DNA of 64,000 bases from an uncultured Vibrio sp. Lineage in GTDB: Bacteria; Pseudomonadota; Gammaproteobacteria; Enterobacterales; Vibrionaceae. Below, in pieces: positions 42,747 to 51,843 of this stretch (within the stretch, counting starts at the first letter, position 1; every line of letters starts with the position of its first letter). Made by a program: the position numbers and the translations under genes. The stretch spans positions 496,001 through 560,000 of the forward strand of contig CANNGN010000001.1 of assembly GCA_947504195.1 (NCBI GenBank). The letters run 5' to 3'. The notes beneath the pieces were generated by a model, which ran no database searches, had not been told where the DNA came from, and saw only the letters and a program-made list of their open reading frames with translations.

Positions 42747-42901
42747 AAGCAATGGTATTCGCCTGTTGTCGCTTATATTTTGAGCCATTGATCTTTTCAC
42801 AATATTTTTTAGTAACAAAGAGAAGAGCGGTGCGTTACACTTGCGATATCTTCACATATTCACTTATCACCTACTTCACTCCATAAGGCACTTTCTCTAT
42901 T

Positions 42902-43270
42902 ATGATGTATCTCCAGTATGAAAAATGCATTGCAGCGGCCCTAGCCCTCAGCTTATTTTCATTCGGACAACCTGCCCACGCCGAAGAAAACAGCAACGAT
43001 AAATCGGCAAACAATCGTGATTGGGATTACACCATGAGCATGTTAGATATCGCGAACCCTGAAGATGATCAACGCTATATCGACCCCGCAGAGTTAAAAG
43101 CTGGTCATGTAAGTGCACTCGAGCACTATGGTGAGCTCAAATTGCAAGCCAATGATCTTGAAGGTGCTAAGAAGTATGCTGAGCGTCTAGAAGAAGTATG
43201 CCCATATGGCTGCGACGAGCTTGAGACTCTCAAGAAGTCAATTAGCGAATTTGAAGAGCAGCATAAATAA
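42902..43270 (+). CDS. small periplasmic protein with a TPR-like helical end
   Basis: The protein has 122 residues with a signal peptide (ending QPAHAEE). The mature part is helical: VSALEHYGELKLQANDLEGAKKYAERLEEVCPYGCDELETLKKSI looks like one tetratricopeptide-type helix pair capped by a CPYGC Cys pair. I have seen the AExLxxxC..xCxEyxxLKxAI pattern in small secreted proteins, but its function is unknown to me. Either of two adjacent ATGs may start it. It ends at a bidirectional terminator. Confidence 0.65.
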   Translation: MMYLQYEKCIAAALALSLFSFGQPAHAEENSNDKSANNRDWDYTMSMLDIANPEDDQRYIDPAELKAGHVSALEHYGELKLQANDLEGAKKYAERLEEVCPYGCDELETLKKSISEFEEQHK

Positions 43271-43278
43271 GCATTAAA

Positions 43279-43304
43279 AAAGGGGTAGCCTCAGCCACCC
43301 CTTT
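43279..43304. terminator. bidirectional hairpin terminator
   Basis: AAAGGGGTAG.CC and GG.CCACCCCTTT-type arms (43279-43303) form a GC-rich stem, flanked by A-run on the left and TTTAATT on the right. It lies between convergent stops at 43270 and 43327. Confidence 0.8.
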
Positions 43305-43326
43305 AATTACTACTCAGAATGAAACG

Positions 43327-44634
43327 TTAGTTAACTAACCCAAACATTCTTGGTAGGAACAAGCTGATTTCTGGAATGAAGGTGATCGCTAACAGCGTAA
43401 CAATCAATACCGCGCAGAACGGCATGATGCTTCTAATTACATTTTCAATCTTAGAACCACTAACACTACAGCCCACGAATAGCGCCGTACCCACTGGCGG
43501 TGTCGCGATACCAATACATAAGTTAAAGATGATCATCATTGCGAAGTGAATTGGGTGCATTCCTAAGTGTTCTGCGATTGGCATGAAGATAGGTGTAAAG
43601 ATCAATACGGCAGGCGTAAGGTCCATAAACATACCAACAATCAACAAAATCACGTTCATTAAGATGAAGATGATAATTGGGTTATCTGAAATCGACAGCA
43701 TCCAATCACTGATCATAGTTGGTAGACCGGTAAAGGCCATTGCCCATGACATGATGGTTGAAGCACCAATCAAGAACAGCATAATCCCCGTAACCTGTAT
43801 TGTTTCCCGGCAAATTAGCGGGAAATGCTCCCACTTAAGCGTTCGATAACAGAGTGACAGAATAAAGGAGTAAAGAACCGCAATACATGCCCCTTCGGTA
43901 GCCGTAAATACACCACCTATGATGCCGCCAATAACCACAAAGATTAAACCTAAACTTGGCGTTGCTTGCCAAACGATGTTTAGTACATCTTTTGTTGTGA
44001 AGCCATCGTTAGCACTCGTGGTATAGCCTTTCTTCTTAGCGATGAAATACGCCAAGACCATACAGCTTAATCCCATTAAAATACCTGGGACATAACCTGC
44101 AATAAACAGAGCCGCAACCGATGTTCCGCCAGATACTACGGAAAATACGATAAGTGAGTTACTTGGCGGAATTAGGAGACCAGCAGGACAAGATGCCACG
44201 TTTACCGCGGTAGCTAAGTTTTTGTCGTAGCCCTCTTTTTCCAGTTCTGGGCCCAAGGTTTTACCAACCGCAGCTGCGGCCGCAACGGCAGATCCAGAAA
44301 CCGCGCCAAACATCATATTGGCAAAAATGTTAACGTGCAAAAGTGAGCCTGGAATCCAACCAACCATAAGTTTCGCAAGATTGATAAGTCGCCCCGCGAT
44401 ACCACCCACGTTCATGATGTTTCCGGCAAGAATAAAGAATGGGATAGCGAGCAAACTGAAACTATCTATACCGGTAAAGATCTTTTGCGCCGCAGTCATG
44501 CTTGCTACGTTAAAGGGTAAAATGAAATACATGATGGTCAAAGATGACATTGCAATCGCAATCGCAATCGGCATGCTTATCGCAATCATGAATAAAAATA
44601 GGCCTAGCAGCCAAACACCAATGGACAAGTCCAT
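43327..44634 (-). CDS. dctM: TRAP transporter large permease (DctM type)
   Basis: A 435-residue protein with ~12 hydrophobic helices and DctM features: LAIPFFILAGNIMNVGGIAGRLINLA, FGAVSGSAVAAAAAVGKTLGPELEKEGYDKN, PPSNSLIVFSVVSGGTSVAALFIAGYVPG and ATPPVGTALFVGCSVSG. It is the sodium-driven carrier subunit for organic acids captured by DctP. Last gene of the TRAP operon, 15 bp after the small permease. Confidence 0.93.
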   Translation of the reverse strand: MDLSIGVWLLGLFLFMIAISMPIAIAIAMSSLTIMYFILPFNVASMTAAQKIFTGIDSFSLLAIPFFILAGNIMNVGGIAGRLINLAKLMVGWIPGSLLHVNIFANMMFGAVSGSAVAAAAAVGKTLGPELEKEGYDKNLATAVNVASCPAGLLIPPSNSLIVFSVVSGGTSVAALFIAGYVPGILMGLSCMVLAYFIAKKKGYTTSANDGFTTKDVLNIVWQATPSLGLIFVVIGGIIGGVFTATEGACIAVLYSFILSLCYRTLKWEHFPLICRETIQVTGIMLFLIGASTIMSWAMAFTGLPTMISDWMLSISDNPIIIFILMNVILLIVGMFMDLTPAVLIFTPIFMPIAEHLGMHPIHFAMMIIFNLCIGIATPPVGTALFVGCSVSGSKIENVIRSIMPFCAVLIVTLLAITFIPEISLFLPRMFGLVN

Positions 44635-44649
44635 AATATAGAATCCTTA

Positions 44650-45129
44650 TTAAGCTTGTTCTTTGTTACTAAACAGGTCGACCGTATTTAAAACGATATA
44701 AATGAGTATAATTACGGCTGAAATGGGCAGTATTGAATACACAGTAGACATCGGTAATTGCAATGCTGGTGATAATTGTTGCGTGGTTCTGCCCATAAGA
44801 GCTAAGCCACCTTTGAGCAATGCTAAAGAAATAAATGCACCTGAAATTACATTTATCAGTACATGTAATGCGACATGTGCTTTGCCTTTAAGCGCGCCGT
44901 CCAATAGTGTGATGGCTAAATGCCCTTTTATTCCGAATAAATAGCTTGCCCCAAATAAACCAAGCCATACCATGGTGTAGCGTGCGAGTTCATCAGTCCA
45001 GTTACTTGGATCATTCAACACATAGCGGCTAAATACTTGCCAAGTGACAGTAACTACAAGCAACATTAACGCAAAAGATGAAATAAAAAGGAGCAACCTA
45101 TCAAGCAGGTTTCTGAAAGTTGTTAACAT
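44650..45129 (-). CDS. dctQ: TRAP transporter small permease (DctQ type)
   Basis: Using ATG 45129-45127 (GAGGT 7 bases upstream), the product has 159 residues; a longer frame reaches 45168. Four helices; the family segment WTDELARYTMVWLGLFGASY and KGHLAITLL are clear. It associates with DctM. Middle gene of the operon. Confidence 0.9.
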   Translation of the reverse strand: MLTTFRNLLDRLLLFISSFALMLLVVTVTWQVFSRYVLNDPSNWTDELARYTMVWLGLFGASYLFGIKGHLAITLLDGALKGKAHVALHVLINVISGAFISLALLKGGLALMGRTTQQLSPALQLPMSTVYSILPISAVIILIYIVLNTVDLFSNKEQA

Positions 45130-45207
45130 GGAGTTGTACCTCAAAAAATTTTGCCCTAGCAAAGCCAAGGCAAAATTATAGTGTTACTAATATTGTGCTA
45201 GGACTAA

Positions 45208-46167
45208 TTAAAGCGCTTCAATTTTTTCAATGAATGCCGCTAATTTAGGATCTTTCTTAGCTTCGTCAATCATAGGTTTAACAGCAGCACGGAATGGGGC
45301 TTTGTCTACCTCAACAAATGTAACGCCTTCTTCGATGCCTTTCGCTTTGTTCATGTTGTCTGTTTCGTCCCAGATTTTGATCTGTTCTTCAAGAGACTCT
45401 GCTGCGGCTTCTTTTAAGATTTTTTGCTCATCTGCTGAAAGTGAAGCCCACTTGTCTTCTGAAATGATAATCACGTCAGGAGTCATCATGTGTTGATCCA
45501 TCGAGTAAAATTTAGCAACTTCACTGTGCTTCATTTCAACTAGGCTAGAAATGTTGTTTTCTGCGCCATCGATGACACCTTGTTGTAACGCGGTGTAAAC
45601 TTCGTTGAATGGTACAGGTGTTGCTTTACCGCCTAATAGGTTAACCATTTCCATCATAGTCGGAGAACCAGGAACACGAACTTTCATACCCGCTAGATCT
45701 GCAGGAGAATTAATCGCTTTTTTCGAGTAGAAGCTGCGAGTACCTGAATCGTAGAAAGTAAGACCAATGAATCCTTTGCCTTCACTTGAAACTAGCATTT
45801 CTTCAGCAGCGTCACTTCTCATGAACGTTCTCATGTGTGCAACATCACGGAACAAGAAAGGCAGTGCATTAACTTTAAAAGTAGGTTCAAAAGATTCTGC
45901 TAATCCACCATTGATTTTTGCCATGTCAATCGCGCCAGTAACCACTTGCTCAGCTTGATCACGTTCAGAACCGAGTTGGCCGTTTGGAAAAATCTTGATA
46001 GTCAGTTCGCCATTCGATTTTTCTTTCACTTTGTCAGCCATAATCACCATACCTTGGTGAGCAGCACTTTCTAATGACATTGCATGTCCAAGCGTTAACA
46101 TTTTTGCCGAAACATTCACGCTAGCAAATAAAGAGGTAATCAACAAAGGCAATACTAATTTCTTCAT
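45208..46167 (-). CDS. dctP: TRAP transporter solute-binding protein (DctP type)
   Basis: A 319-residue periplasmic protein with a signal peptide (ending VNVSA). DctP features: LTLGHAMSLESAAHQGMVIMADKV, IFPNGQLGSERDQAEQVVTGAIDMAKI, MKVRVPGSPTMMEMVNLLGGKATPVPFNEVYTALQQGVIDGAENN, with the Arg in KVRVPGS that salt-bridges the substrate carboxylate. The substrate is probably a C4-dicarboxylate or sugar acid. First gene of the operon. Confidence 0.93.
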   Translation of the reverse strand: MKKLVLPLLITSLFASVNVSAKMLTLGHAMSLESAAHQGMVIMADKVKEKSNGELTIKIFPNGQLGSERDQAEQVVTGAIDMAKINGGLAESFEPTFKVNALPFLFRDVAHMRTFMRSDAAEEMLVSSEGKGFIGLTFYDSGTRSFYSKKAINSPADLAGMKVRVPGSPTMMEMVNLLGGKATPVPFNEVYTALQQGVIDGAENNISSLVEMKHSEVAKFYSMDQHMMTPDVIIISEDKWASLSADEQKILKEAAAESLEEQIKIWDETDNMNKAKGIEEGVTFVEVDKAPFRAAVKPMIDEAKKDPKLAAFIEKIEAL

Positions 46168-46849
46168 TTCTTTTGTCCTTAATATATTTATCTAATAAGT
46201 AATAATTTTAATATTGGAATTAAACTTTCTTTTGAAACATTATTTCGAAAAGCTAAGGAGATAATACTTATGTAGTCTTGTAATACAATATTACGACACA
46301 AGAAGTATGATCAAAGCACTGTGCTAGATCACATTTTTAATCTGATATTCTACATTTTCGATCTTTCCGGAGAATATTAATTGATCTCAAGCACGATTAG
46401 CACGCTTGAATGACCAATAACTTATCAATGCAGTGAGGTTTTATTAAGAGGATTCATTGTGATGGCATAATCGATCACAATATTAACATATGGATCCAAG
46501 TCATAACATATTACAATAAGATTATATTAAATATTATGCTTATTGTTATGAGCGTTATTCTAAGTATGCTTATTTACAATATGAGTTTAAGTTAATATCA
46601 ATGATATTAATCGTATTAATTAGGATATTTGATAATAGTTTTTATAGATTTTTCTGCAGTAAAATATTCACATATAAAGTGAGTTGCACAATACAATAAA
46701 TGTAGATGTTGTTATTTATCGCTGACATGACCTGTTGTTTTTAGGTAACAGGTCATTCAGTACGAGTGGAATCAGCCGCAATGTTTATCTACATTTATTT
46801 CTAAGCAGATCGTTCCTAGTTAAACACTGTTTATAACACCTAGTTCGAA
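46168..46849. other. long AT-rich intergenic region upstream of the TRAP operon
   Basis: No gene identified in 682 bp. It contains ATTGTGAT-N10-ATCACAAT (about 46457-46482), a TAGATCACATTT run near 46325-46336 resembling half a CRP site, a very AT-rich stretch (46490-46670), and a perfect 10-bp inverted repeat at 46727-46756. It probably holds the TRAP promoter and operators. Confidence 0.45.
46727..46756. repeat. perfect 10-bp inverted repeat with 10-base loop
   Basis: ATGACCTGTT (46727-46736) and AACAGGTCAT (46747-46756) are exact reverse complements around GTTTTTAGGT. It lies 94 bp beyond the stop of the minus-strand MFS gene, so it could be that operon's terminator or an operator. No T-run follows on the minus strand. 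Confidence 0.6.
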
Positions 46850-48028
46850 CTATTCTATGAATTCGACTTTATCTTCTGCCGCGCCCCTTTTCCATTGCGT
46901 GATAGTCCTTAAAATCAGAGTCACGAGGCAAAGAGAACCAGAGCAGAAAGCAACGATAGTGAAAGAGAATCGTGTGCTGGTATTACCCAACAGTTGTCCT
47001 AAAGCGTCTAAAATTATTGGTGATAAGAACTGACCTAAAAACAGCATGCATGAAACGATGGCCATAACTCTAACTCCTGCTCCCTTCCCTCCAGCATGAC
47101 TGGCCCCGGAATACAGTGTTGGCATTGTCCATCCGAGACCAAACCCGACAATACTAATGGCTATCAAAATTTGTGATACGCTTGCAGCTTGACTTAACAA
47201 CAAAAAGCCAACCGCCATCATTCCAAATAGAACGATAAGAAGAAATGACTTAAGGAAGAGTCTTACTTTGACATAAAACAATCCAGCGATGAATCCACAT
47301 GCAGTAAGAACCGCAAGGGCTATTCCTGATAGTGATGAATCTCCTAGATGGTTATTTTGCATGAATATTGCGATGTTGACGGGAATTGCGTAGAACGCGA
47401 CCATTAAAGCAAATGCTCCACTTGCCCATGCATACACTGACTTAGGCAGTTTTTGTTTGTATGTAACGGCACCTTTTATCTCCGGAGGCTCGGGTAAAAA
47501 TAATAATATTAATACAAACACAATTAGCCCCATCGAATAAACCGCAAAAGTGTAGCGCCAATTCAGGGTAGCCAATGCTCCCGCAGCGATAGAGCAAATA
47601 ATGCCACCAAGCTGAGTCGCTGAAACGGAATAACCGAGCATCTTTGCTCGTTCTTTACCATCGAAGAAATCAGCGATTAAACCTGTCGACAAGGGCATGA
47701 TTAGACCAACGCCGATTCCAAGTACTGCTCGCGACAAAAGCAACATGCTGAAACTTCCGACAAAGGCACTACCCAGTCCGCCAACGAGATAAAAAAGAAG
47801 TCCTATTACTAAAATACTACGTGCAGATATCTTAGAACTAAGTTGTCCGGAAATGAGTGTGAAAACGATCATAAATATGGCCGGCATTGTTACGACGAGT
47901 TTTATCGCGGATTCACTCGTTTCTGGAAATGCAGTGGCGATTTGGGCTATCGCAGGAGCAACTGCTGCTCCTGCCATTACCGTTAGTAGTGAGAGTGACA
48001 AAATAGTCGGTTTAATCATACTTTTCAT
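46850..48028 (-). CDS. MFS transporter
   Basis: A 392-residue inner-membrane protein with 12 helices. MFS motif A-like loop near residues 60-70 (ISGQLSSKISARSILVIG), LSRAVLGIGVGLIMPLSTGLIADFFDGKERAKMLGYS in TM4-5. Drug/metabolite efflux type by its regulator. It starts 17 bp after a MarR gene and shares its operator region, so it is likely de-repressed by the ligand it exports. Confidence 0.88.
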   Translation of the reverse strand: MKSMIKPTILSLSLLTVMAGAAVAPAIAQIATAFPETSESAIKLVVTMPAIFMIVFTLISGQLSSKISARSILVIGLLFYLVGGLGSAFVGSFSMLLLSRAVLGIGVGLIMPLSTGLIADFFDGKERAKMLGYSVSATQLGGIICSIAAGALATLNWRYTFAVYSMGLIVFVLILLFLPEPPEIKGAVTYKQKLPKSVYAWASGAFALMVAFYAIPVNIAIFMQNNHLGDSSLSGIALAVLTACGFIAGLFYVKVRLFLKSFLLIVLFGMMAVGFLLLSQAASVSQILIAISIVGFGLGWTMPTLYSGASHAGGKGAGVRVMAIVSCMLFLGQFLSPIILDALGQLLGNTSTRFSFTIVAFCSGSLCLVTLILRTITQWKRGAAEDKVEFIE

Positions 48029-48045
48029 AACTTGTTATTGTCCTG

Positions 48046-48477
48046 TTATTTCAAATTAGACGCATTTTCTACCATACGATTTAGCAGCCCCATCACCTGG
48101 TGTCGCTCTTCATCAGAGAACCCTTCCACTAAGATTTCGATTGATCCGTATAAGATTTTTCTTAAGGTTGGCTTAAAATCGCTTCCTTTCAGTGTTAGAT
48201 ACACCAGATTAACGCGTCCATCTTCTGGTGATCGTTTTCGTTCGACGTATCCCTGACTTTCCAAGTGCTGTAGCGCTCTTGTTGCCGTTGCTTTATCGCA
48301 CTTAAAGAAACTCGCCAGTTCTTCTTGGCTAACACCATCTTGGTAGGTAAGTTCAGCTAGAAAGCTAACCTGACCACTTCCAATGCCATAAGGTTCAAGT
48401 TCCTTACTAATGTGGCTTTGGCTAGACCGATATAAGATTGAAATTAAGCGGCCAAGTGGGTCATATTTCTCTTTCAT
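48046..48477 (-). CDS. MarR-family repressor
   Basis: A 143-residue protein with a winged HTH at ~35-100: ELTYQDGVSQEELASFFKCDKATATRALQHLESQGYVERKRSPEDGRVNLVYLT, the DxR wing of MarR. AGGA lies 8 bases before the ATG. It is the first gene of the MarR-MFS operon and its upstream region carries two matching palindromes (48504-48537 and 48545-48558), its probable operators. Confidence 0.92.
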   Translation of the reverse strand: MKEKYDPLGRLISILYRSSQSHISKELEPYGIGSGQVSFLAELTYQDGVSQEELASFFKCDKATATRALQHLESQGYVERKRSPEDGRVNLVYLTLKGSDFKPTLRKILYGSIEILVEGFSDEERHQVMGLLNRMVENASNLK

Positions 48478-48503
48478 ATCGAGTTCCTACCTATTTTAGA
48501 TTT

Positions 48504-48537
48504 GACTATATTAGTTGCTATAGCAACTAATATAGTC
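48504..48537. promoter_or_regulatory. 34-bp perfect palindrome, probable MarR operator 1
   Basis: GACTATATTAGTTGCTA followed directly by its exact reverse complement. The core GTTGC-TATA-GCAAC matches the second palindrome (GTTGC-GATC-GCAAC). It lies 27-60 bp upstream of the marR ATG, overlapping the expected promoter. Confidence 0.8.
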
Positions 48538-48544
48538 TTACATG

Positions 48545-48558
48545 GTTGCGATCGCAAC
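48545..48558. promoter_or_regulatory. 14-bp palindrome, probable MarR operator 2
   Basis: GTTGCGATCGCAAC shares the GTTGC-N4-GCAAC core with operator 1. The centres are 31 bp apart, about three helical turns, so two dimers would bind the same DNA face. Confidence 0.7.
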
Positions 48559-48730
48559 GTTATTTTGGGTATGAAATGAAATAAATATCTTAAATAGAAT
48601 TAGATTTAGCGTTTCATTGATAGCTGGACAGCTGCTGAACAGAGGAAGAAAACACCGAGAAAAGCGATAAATTTAGTTTGTTATGGGGATCTGAGACGGC
48701 TTTTATACAGAGAGGTAAATACCAATGTCA

Positions 48731-49357
48731 TTAGACTTCTTTTTCTAGCTGTTTTAAATATGATTTCATAAATGAAGTTCTGCGCTCGGCTTCTATCTTT
48801 GCCGAAGTCGTATTCATAGTGTCGACGAGCTTCAGCAACTTCACATAGAAGTGATCAATACAATATTGCTTATCGTTTAACTCCCTTTCGCGCGCAAACG
48901 GGTCCAATTTATGGTAGAAATCGGAGCCCAACGTGGTATTGACTTGAAAGCACCTCGCGATACCGATAGCGCCTAAGGCATCGAGTCTGTCGGCATCTTG
49001 CACTATTTGGGCTTCTAACGTTTCAGGTGCAATATTGGCGCTAAAACTGTGGGCTACTATCGCATGGCTTACGTCAGAGAAATACTCAGATGGGTAACCG
49101 ATTTTCTCTAGAAACTTAAGCGCTTTCTTGGCTGCTATGGTTGAACTGCTCGCTCTATCTGGATGGTTTTTAGGGAAAGAAAAACAGTCATGAAGGTACG
49201 CAGCAGGAAGGACTATTTCGAGTTTTGCCTCTTCTTTTAATGACAGGCTTTTAGCGGTTTTTACCACTCTTTGAACATGAGTCAAATCATGAGCTAGGTC
49301 CTGTTGCATCTCTGATTTAATAAAATTGAAAAACAATGATTCAAATTGCTCTACCAT
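48731..49357 (-). CDS. HD-domain phosphohydrolase (YedJ-like)
   Basis: A 208-residue protein with HD-superfamily ligands in order: AHDLTHVQRVV (His), AAYLHDCFSF (His-Asp), HAIVAHSF (His) and QDADRLDALGAIGIARCF (Asp). This arrangement matches the YedJ group of small phosphohydrolases. The substrate is probably a nucleotide or other phosphate ester but is not known. Monocistronic. Confidence 0.85.
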   Translation of the reverse strand: MVEQFESLFFNFIKSEMQQDLAHDLTHVQRVVKTAKSLSLKEEAKLEIVLPAAYLHDCFSFPKNHPDRASSSTIAAKKALKFLEKIGYPSEYFSDVSHAIVAHSFSANIAPETLEAQIVQDADRLDALGAIGIARCFQVNTTLGSDFYHKLDPFARERELNDKQYCIDHFYVKLLKLVDTMNTTSAKIEAERRTSFMKSYLKQLEKEV

Positions 49358-49508
49358 TCTCTACTCCGTGAAATCTAATATTGCTAGCGTATGGTTTTCA
49401 ACATACTCTTGGCTATGTTTGGACCTTTCTCTATTCTATTCTCTTATCTTTATTACAAAATAATCAGAGTAAAGCAGGTGGTTAATTATGTTTGTTTCAC
49501 GATGAACA

Positions 49509-50021
49509 TCAAATTGATTTTTGCATGATAACTTCGCACGCATCATGACCGGTATCACCACGTGGTGCATTGAGGTACTCAAAACCCAATTTCTCGTACA
49601 ATTTTATCGCCTCTTTAAGGCACTCAGTTGTTTCTAAATAGCACTCTTGATATCCATGTGCTTTTGCCTGTTTTAGAGTCAAAGCAACCAGTTGTGTAGC
49701 TAAGCCATGTCCTCGAGTTTGAGGTAAAAAATACATTTTCTGTAATTCGCAAACTGATGGTTCGCCAGCCAAAGGGGCGAACCCTCCTCCACCTACGACT
49801 TTTCCACTATGCTCAACGACCCAGTACGCAGCTCTATCCTGATCATACGCGGAATACAAATCGTCTAGAGTCGGATCTGAAACGCCATACCCTTTATCAG
49901 CCGTTAGTCCATATTCTGCCGATACTGTTCGGATTAAATCAGCGACCTCTCGATTATCGGATTTGCTAAGTGGACGAATAATAAAGTCGTTTGGTCGGCA
50001 AACGTTGGTTAATCCTTTCAT
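49509..50021 (-). CDS. GNAT-family N-acetyltransferase
   Basis: Using ATG 50021-50019, the product has 170 residues. The ATG overlaps the mogA stop as ATGA, favouring this start over the longer frame to 50129 inside mogA. GNAT marks: YFLPQTRGHGLATQLVALTL (acetyl-CoA loop) and YLETTECLKEAIKLYEKLGF. The translational coupling to mogA is unusual; a functional link is not obvious. Confidence 0.85.
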   Translation of the reverse strand: MKGLTNVCRPNDFIIRPLSKSDNREVADLIRTVSAEYGLTADKGYGVSDPTLDDLYSAYDQDRAAYWVVEHSGKVVGGGGFAPLAGEPSVCELQKMYFLPQTRGHGLATQLVALTLKQAKAHGYQECYLETTECLKEAIKLYEKLGFEYLNAPRGDTGHDACEVIMQKSI

Positions 50022-50551
50022 TTTGCTTTGGGACGAAATGGCTTGATCACTGCTTCGTTGCATTCTAAGAAAGGCCCTTCCATTAGATCGATACAATACG
50101 GAATTGCGGGGAATACCGCATCCAGACATTCTCGGATCGACTTTGGTTTTCCTGGTAGGTTTACAATTAACGAGTCATTGCGAAGACCGGCAGTCTGACG
50201 TGACAAAATAGCGGTAGGGACGAACTTAAGAGATTCAGCGCGCATAAGTTCCCCAAAACCGGGCATCATTCGATCACAAACGGCTTCGGTTGCTTCTGGA
50301 GTAACATCACGTTTTGCAGGCCCTGTTCCACCTGTAGTGACGATCAAACTGCAATCCTGTTTGTCTGCCATTTTTATTAATGTGGCTTCGATAACATCTT
50401 GTTCATCGGGGATCACTTCGTAGATTGGTTCCCACTCAGAAACTAAATACTCATTTAGCGTTTCAATAATGGCTTTACCTGAAATGTCTTCATACACACC
50501 TGCGCTTGCACGGTCGCTAACCGTAACAATACCGATTTTAGCTTTTGTCAT
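50018..50551 (-). CDS. mogA: molybdopterin adenylyltransferase
   Basis: A 177-residue MogA: KIGIVTVSDRASAGVYEDISGKAI at the start, SLIVTTGGTGPAKRDVTPEATEAV (the GGTG loop), GELMRAESL and the NLPGKPKSIRECLDAVFPAIPY end. It adenylylates molybdopterin before molybdate insertion in molybdenum-cofactor synthesis. Slightly shorter than the E. coli protein (195). Cotranscribed with a GNAT gene. Confidence 0.92.
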   Translation of the reverse strand: MTKAKIGIVTVSDRASAGVYEDISGKAIIETLNEYLVSEWEPIYEVIPDEQDVIEATLIKMADKQDCSLIVTTGGTGPAKRDVTPEATEAVCDRMMPGFGELMRAESLKFVPTAILSRQTAGLRNDSLIVNLPGKPKSIRECLDAVFPAIPYCIDLMEGPFLECNEAVIKPFRPKAK

Positions 50552-50723
50552 TTTTTTCTCATTGGTTGACTAAATTTGTTACACACGCTAATGCATTAGA
50601 AAACGTTGGTCAAATGGGAGATCGGAATGCATTGCCTCTGGTCAACTGATTATCTTGCTAGAAAAGTTGATTAATTACGTTATTAAGTTTTTTATATCGT
50701 TTGTTTGGAGTGAGTTTCTCGGC

Positions 50724-51626
50724 TCAAATTTTGTTTATTCTATCGACCAAAAAATCGACGGCAGCTTTTACTTTTGGCACCAAGTAACGTTGCTTTTGAT
50801 AGAGTAAATAGACAGCCATATTGGTGTTTTGAGTTACGGATATTTCCTGTTCAAACATCAGTTCTTGCAGTTCTCCTGATTTGAGCTGGGAAGCCAAAGC
50901 CCACCTAGGCAACATTATGATACCTTCCCCACGACACGCTTTTTTTGACAGCCAAGCGCCGTTATTTGATATTGCGACCGCGGGTCCGGAGACATCCTGC
51001 CATTGATTGTCTAAATGACATAACCAAGGCATAACCCCAATTGGCGACTTAAAATAAAGACCATGATGATTTTTTAACTCCATTGGGTTCTTCGGAACGC
51101 CGTATTTTTCTAGATAGCAAGGTGATGCAACAGGAACAAAATTATTGTCCATCAATTTAATGGCTAGAACTCGTTCATTGGGGGCATAACCACCTCGAAT
51201 GGCAATATCGACATCGTCACGACCAAGCGTTGACAACTCATCACTGAGACTGACATCGATAACAATCTCAGGATACAGTTCGCTGAATTCATCCAACAAC
51301 GGAAACAAAATCTGATTACCAAAACCCACCATCGAGCTAATACGCAAACGCCCCATTGGCTTGCTTTGATAGCTACGGACTGTTTCGTTGCTTTGCGCTA
51401 ACTGATTTAATATTGTTTGTATATCGTTGTAATAGATTTGACCGACTTCGGTTAATTTTACAATTCGGGTTGAACGTTTAAGCAAAGTTGTGCCTAATTT
51501 CTTTTCTAAATCGGCGACACGTCGAGACAACGAAGATGGTGGAACATTAAACGTTTTTGCTGCTTTGGTAAAACTGCCGGTTTCGACAACTTTGCTGAAG
51601 TATCGGATAGCTCTTAGTTCATCCAA
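50724..51626 (-). CDS. LysR-family transcriptional regulator
   Basis: A 300-residue LysR protein: HTH ~5-60 (AIRYFSKVVETGSFTKAAKTFNVPPSSLSRRVADLEKKLG) and substrate domain from ~90. Divergent from a GST-like gene over ~217 bp, followed by an MDR oxidoreductase; these two are its likely targets, suggesting control by an electrophile. Confidence 0.9.
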   Translation of the reverse strand: MDELRAIRYFSKVVETGSFTKAAKTFNVPPSSLSRRVADLEKKLGTTLLKRSTRIVKLTEVGQIYYNDIQTILNQLAQSNETVRSYQSKPMGRLRISSMVGFGNQILFPLLDEFSELYPEIVIDVSLSDELSTLGRDDVDIAIRGGYAPNERVLAIKLMDNNFVPVASPCYLEKYGVPKNPMELKNHHGLYFKSPIGVMPWLCHLDNQWQDVSGPAVAISNNGAWLSKKACRGEGIIMLPRWALASQLKSGELQELMFEQEISVTQNTNMAVYLLYQKQRYLVPKVKAAVDFLVDRINKI

Positions 51627-51843
51627 TGAATATCTCCATTTTATGAATAGGAAAGCATTATTGCTTTATTATTGTTATAAAAGCAATTGTGATTCGCATT
51701 TTCCCCTATATATCACATGATTAAAACCAGTAATAATACTCACACTTAGCGAATAAAGTAATAATTGTCCTATAAATTCACTCCTCGACTTTAGTACGGA
51801 ACGACATTTATTACGCCTTAACACAAACAATGGAATTGGACTT

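Noticed and set aside
46315..46338. Possible CRP site upstream of the TRAP operon (TGTGCTAGATCACA)
   Set aside because: The half-sites are only 4 bp apart instead of 6, and only the right half is a good match.
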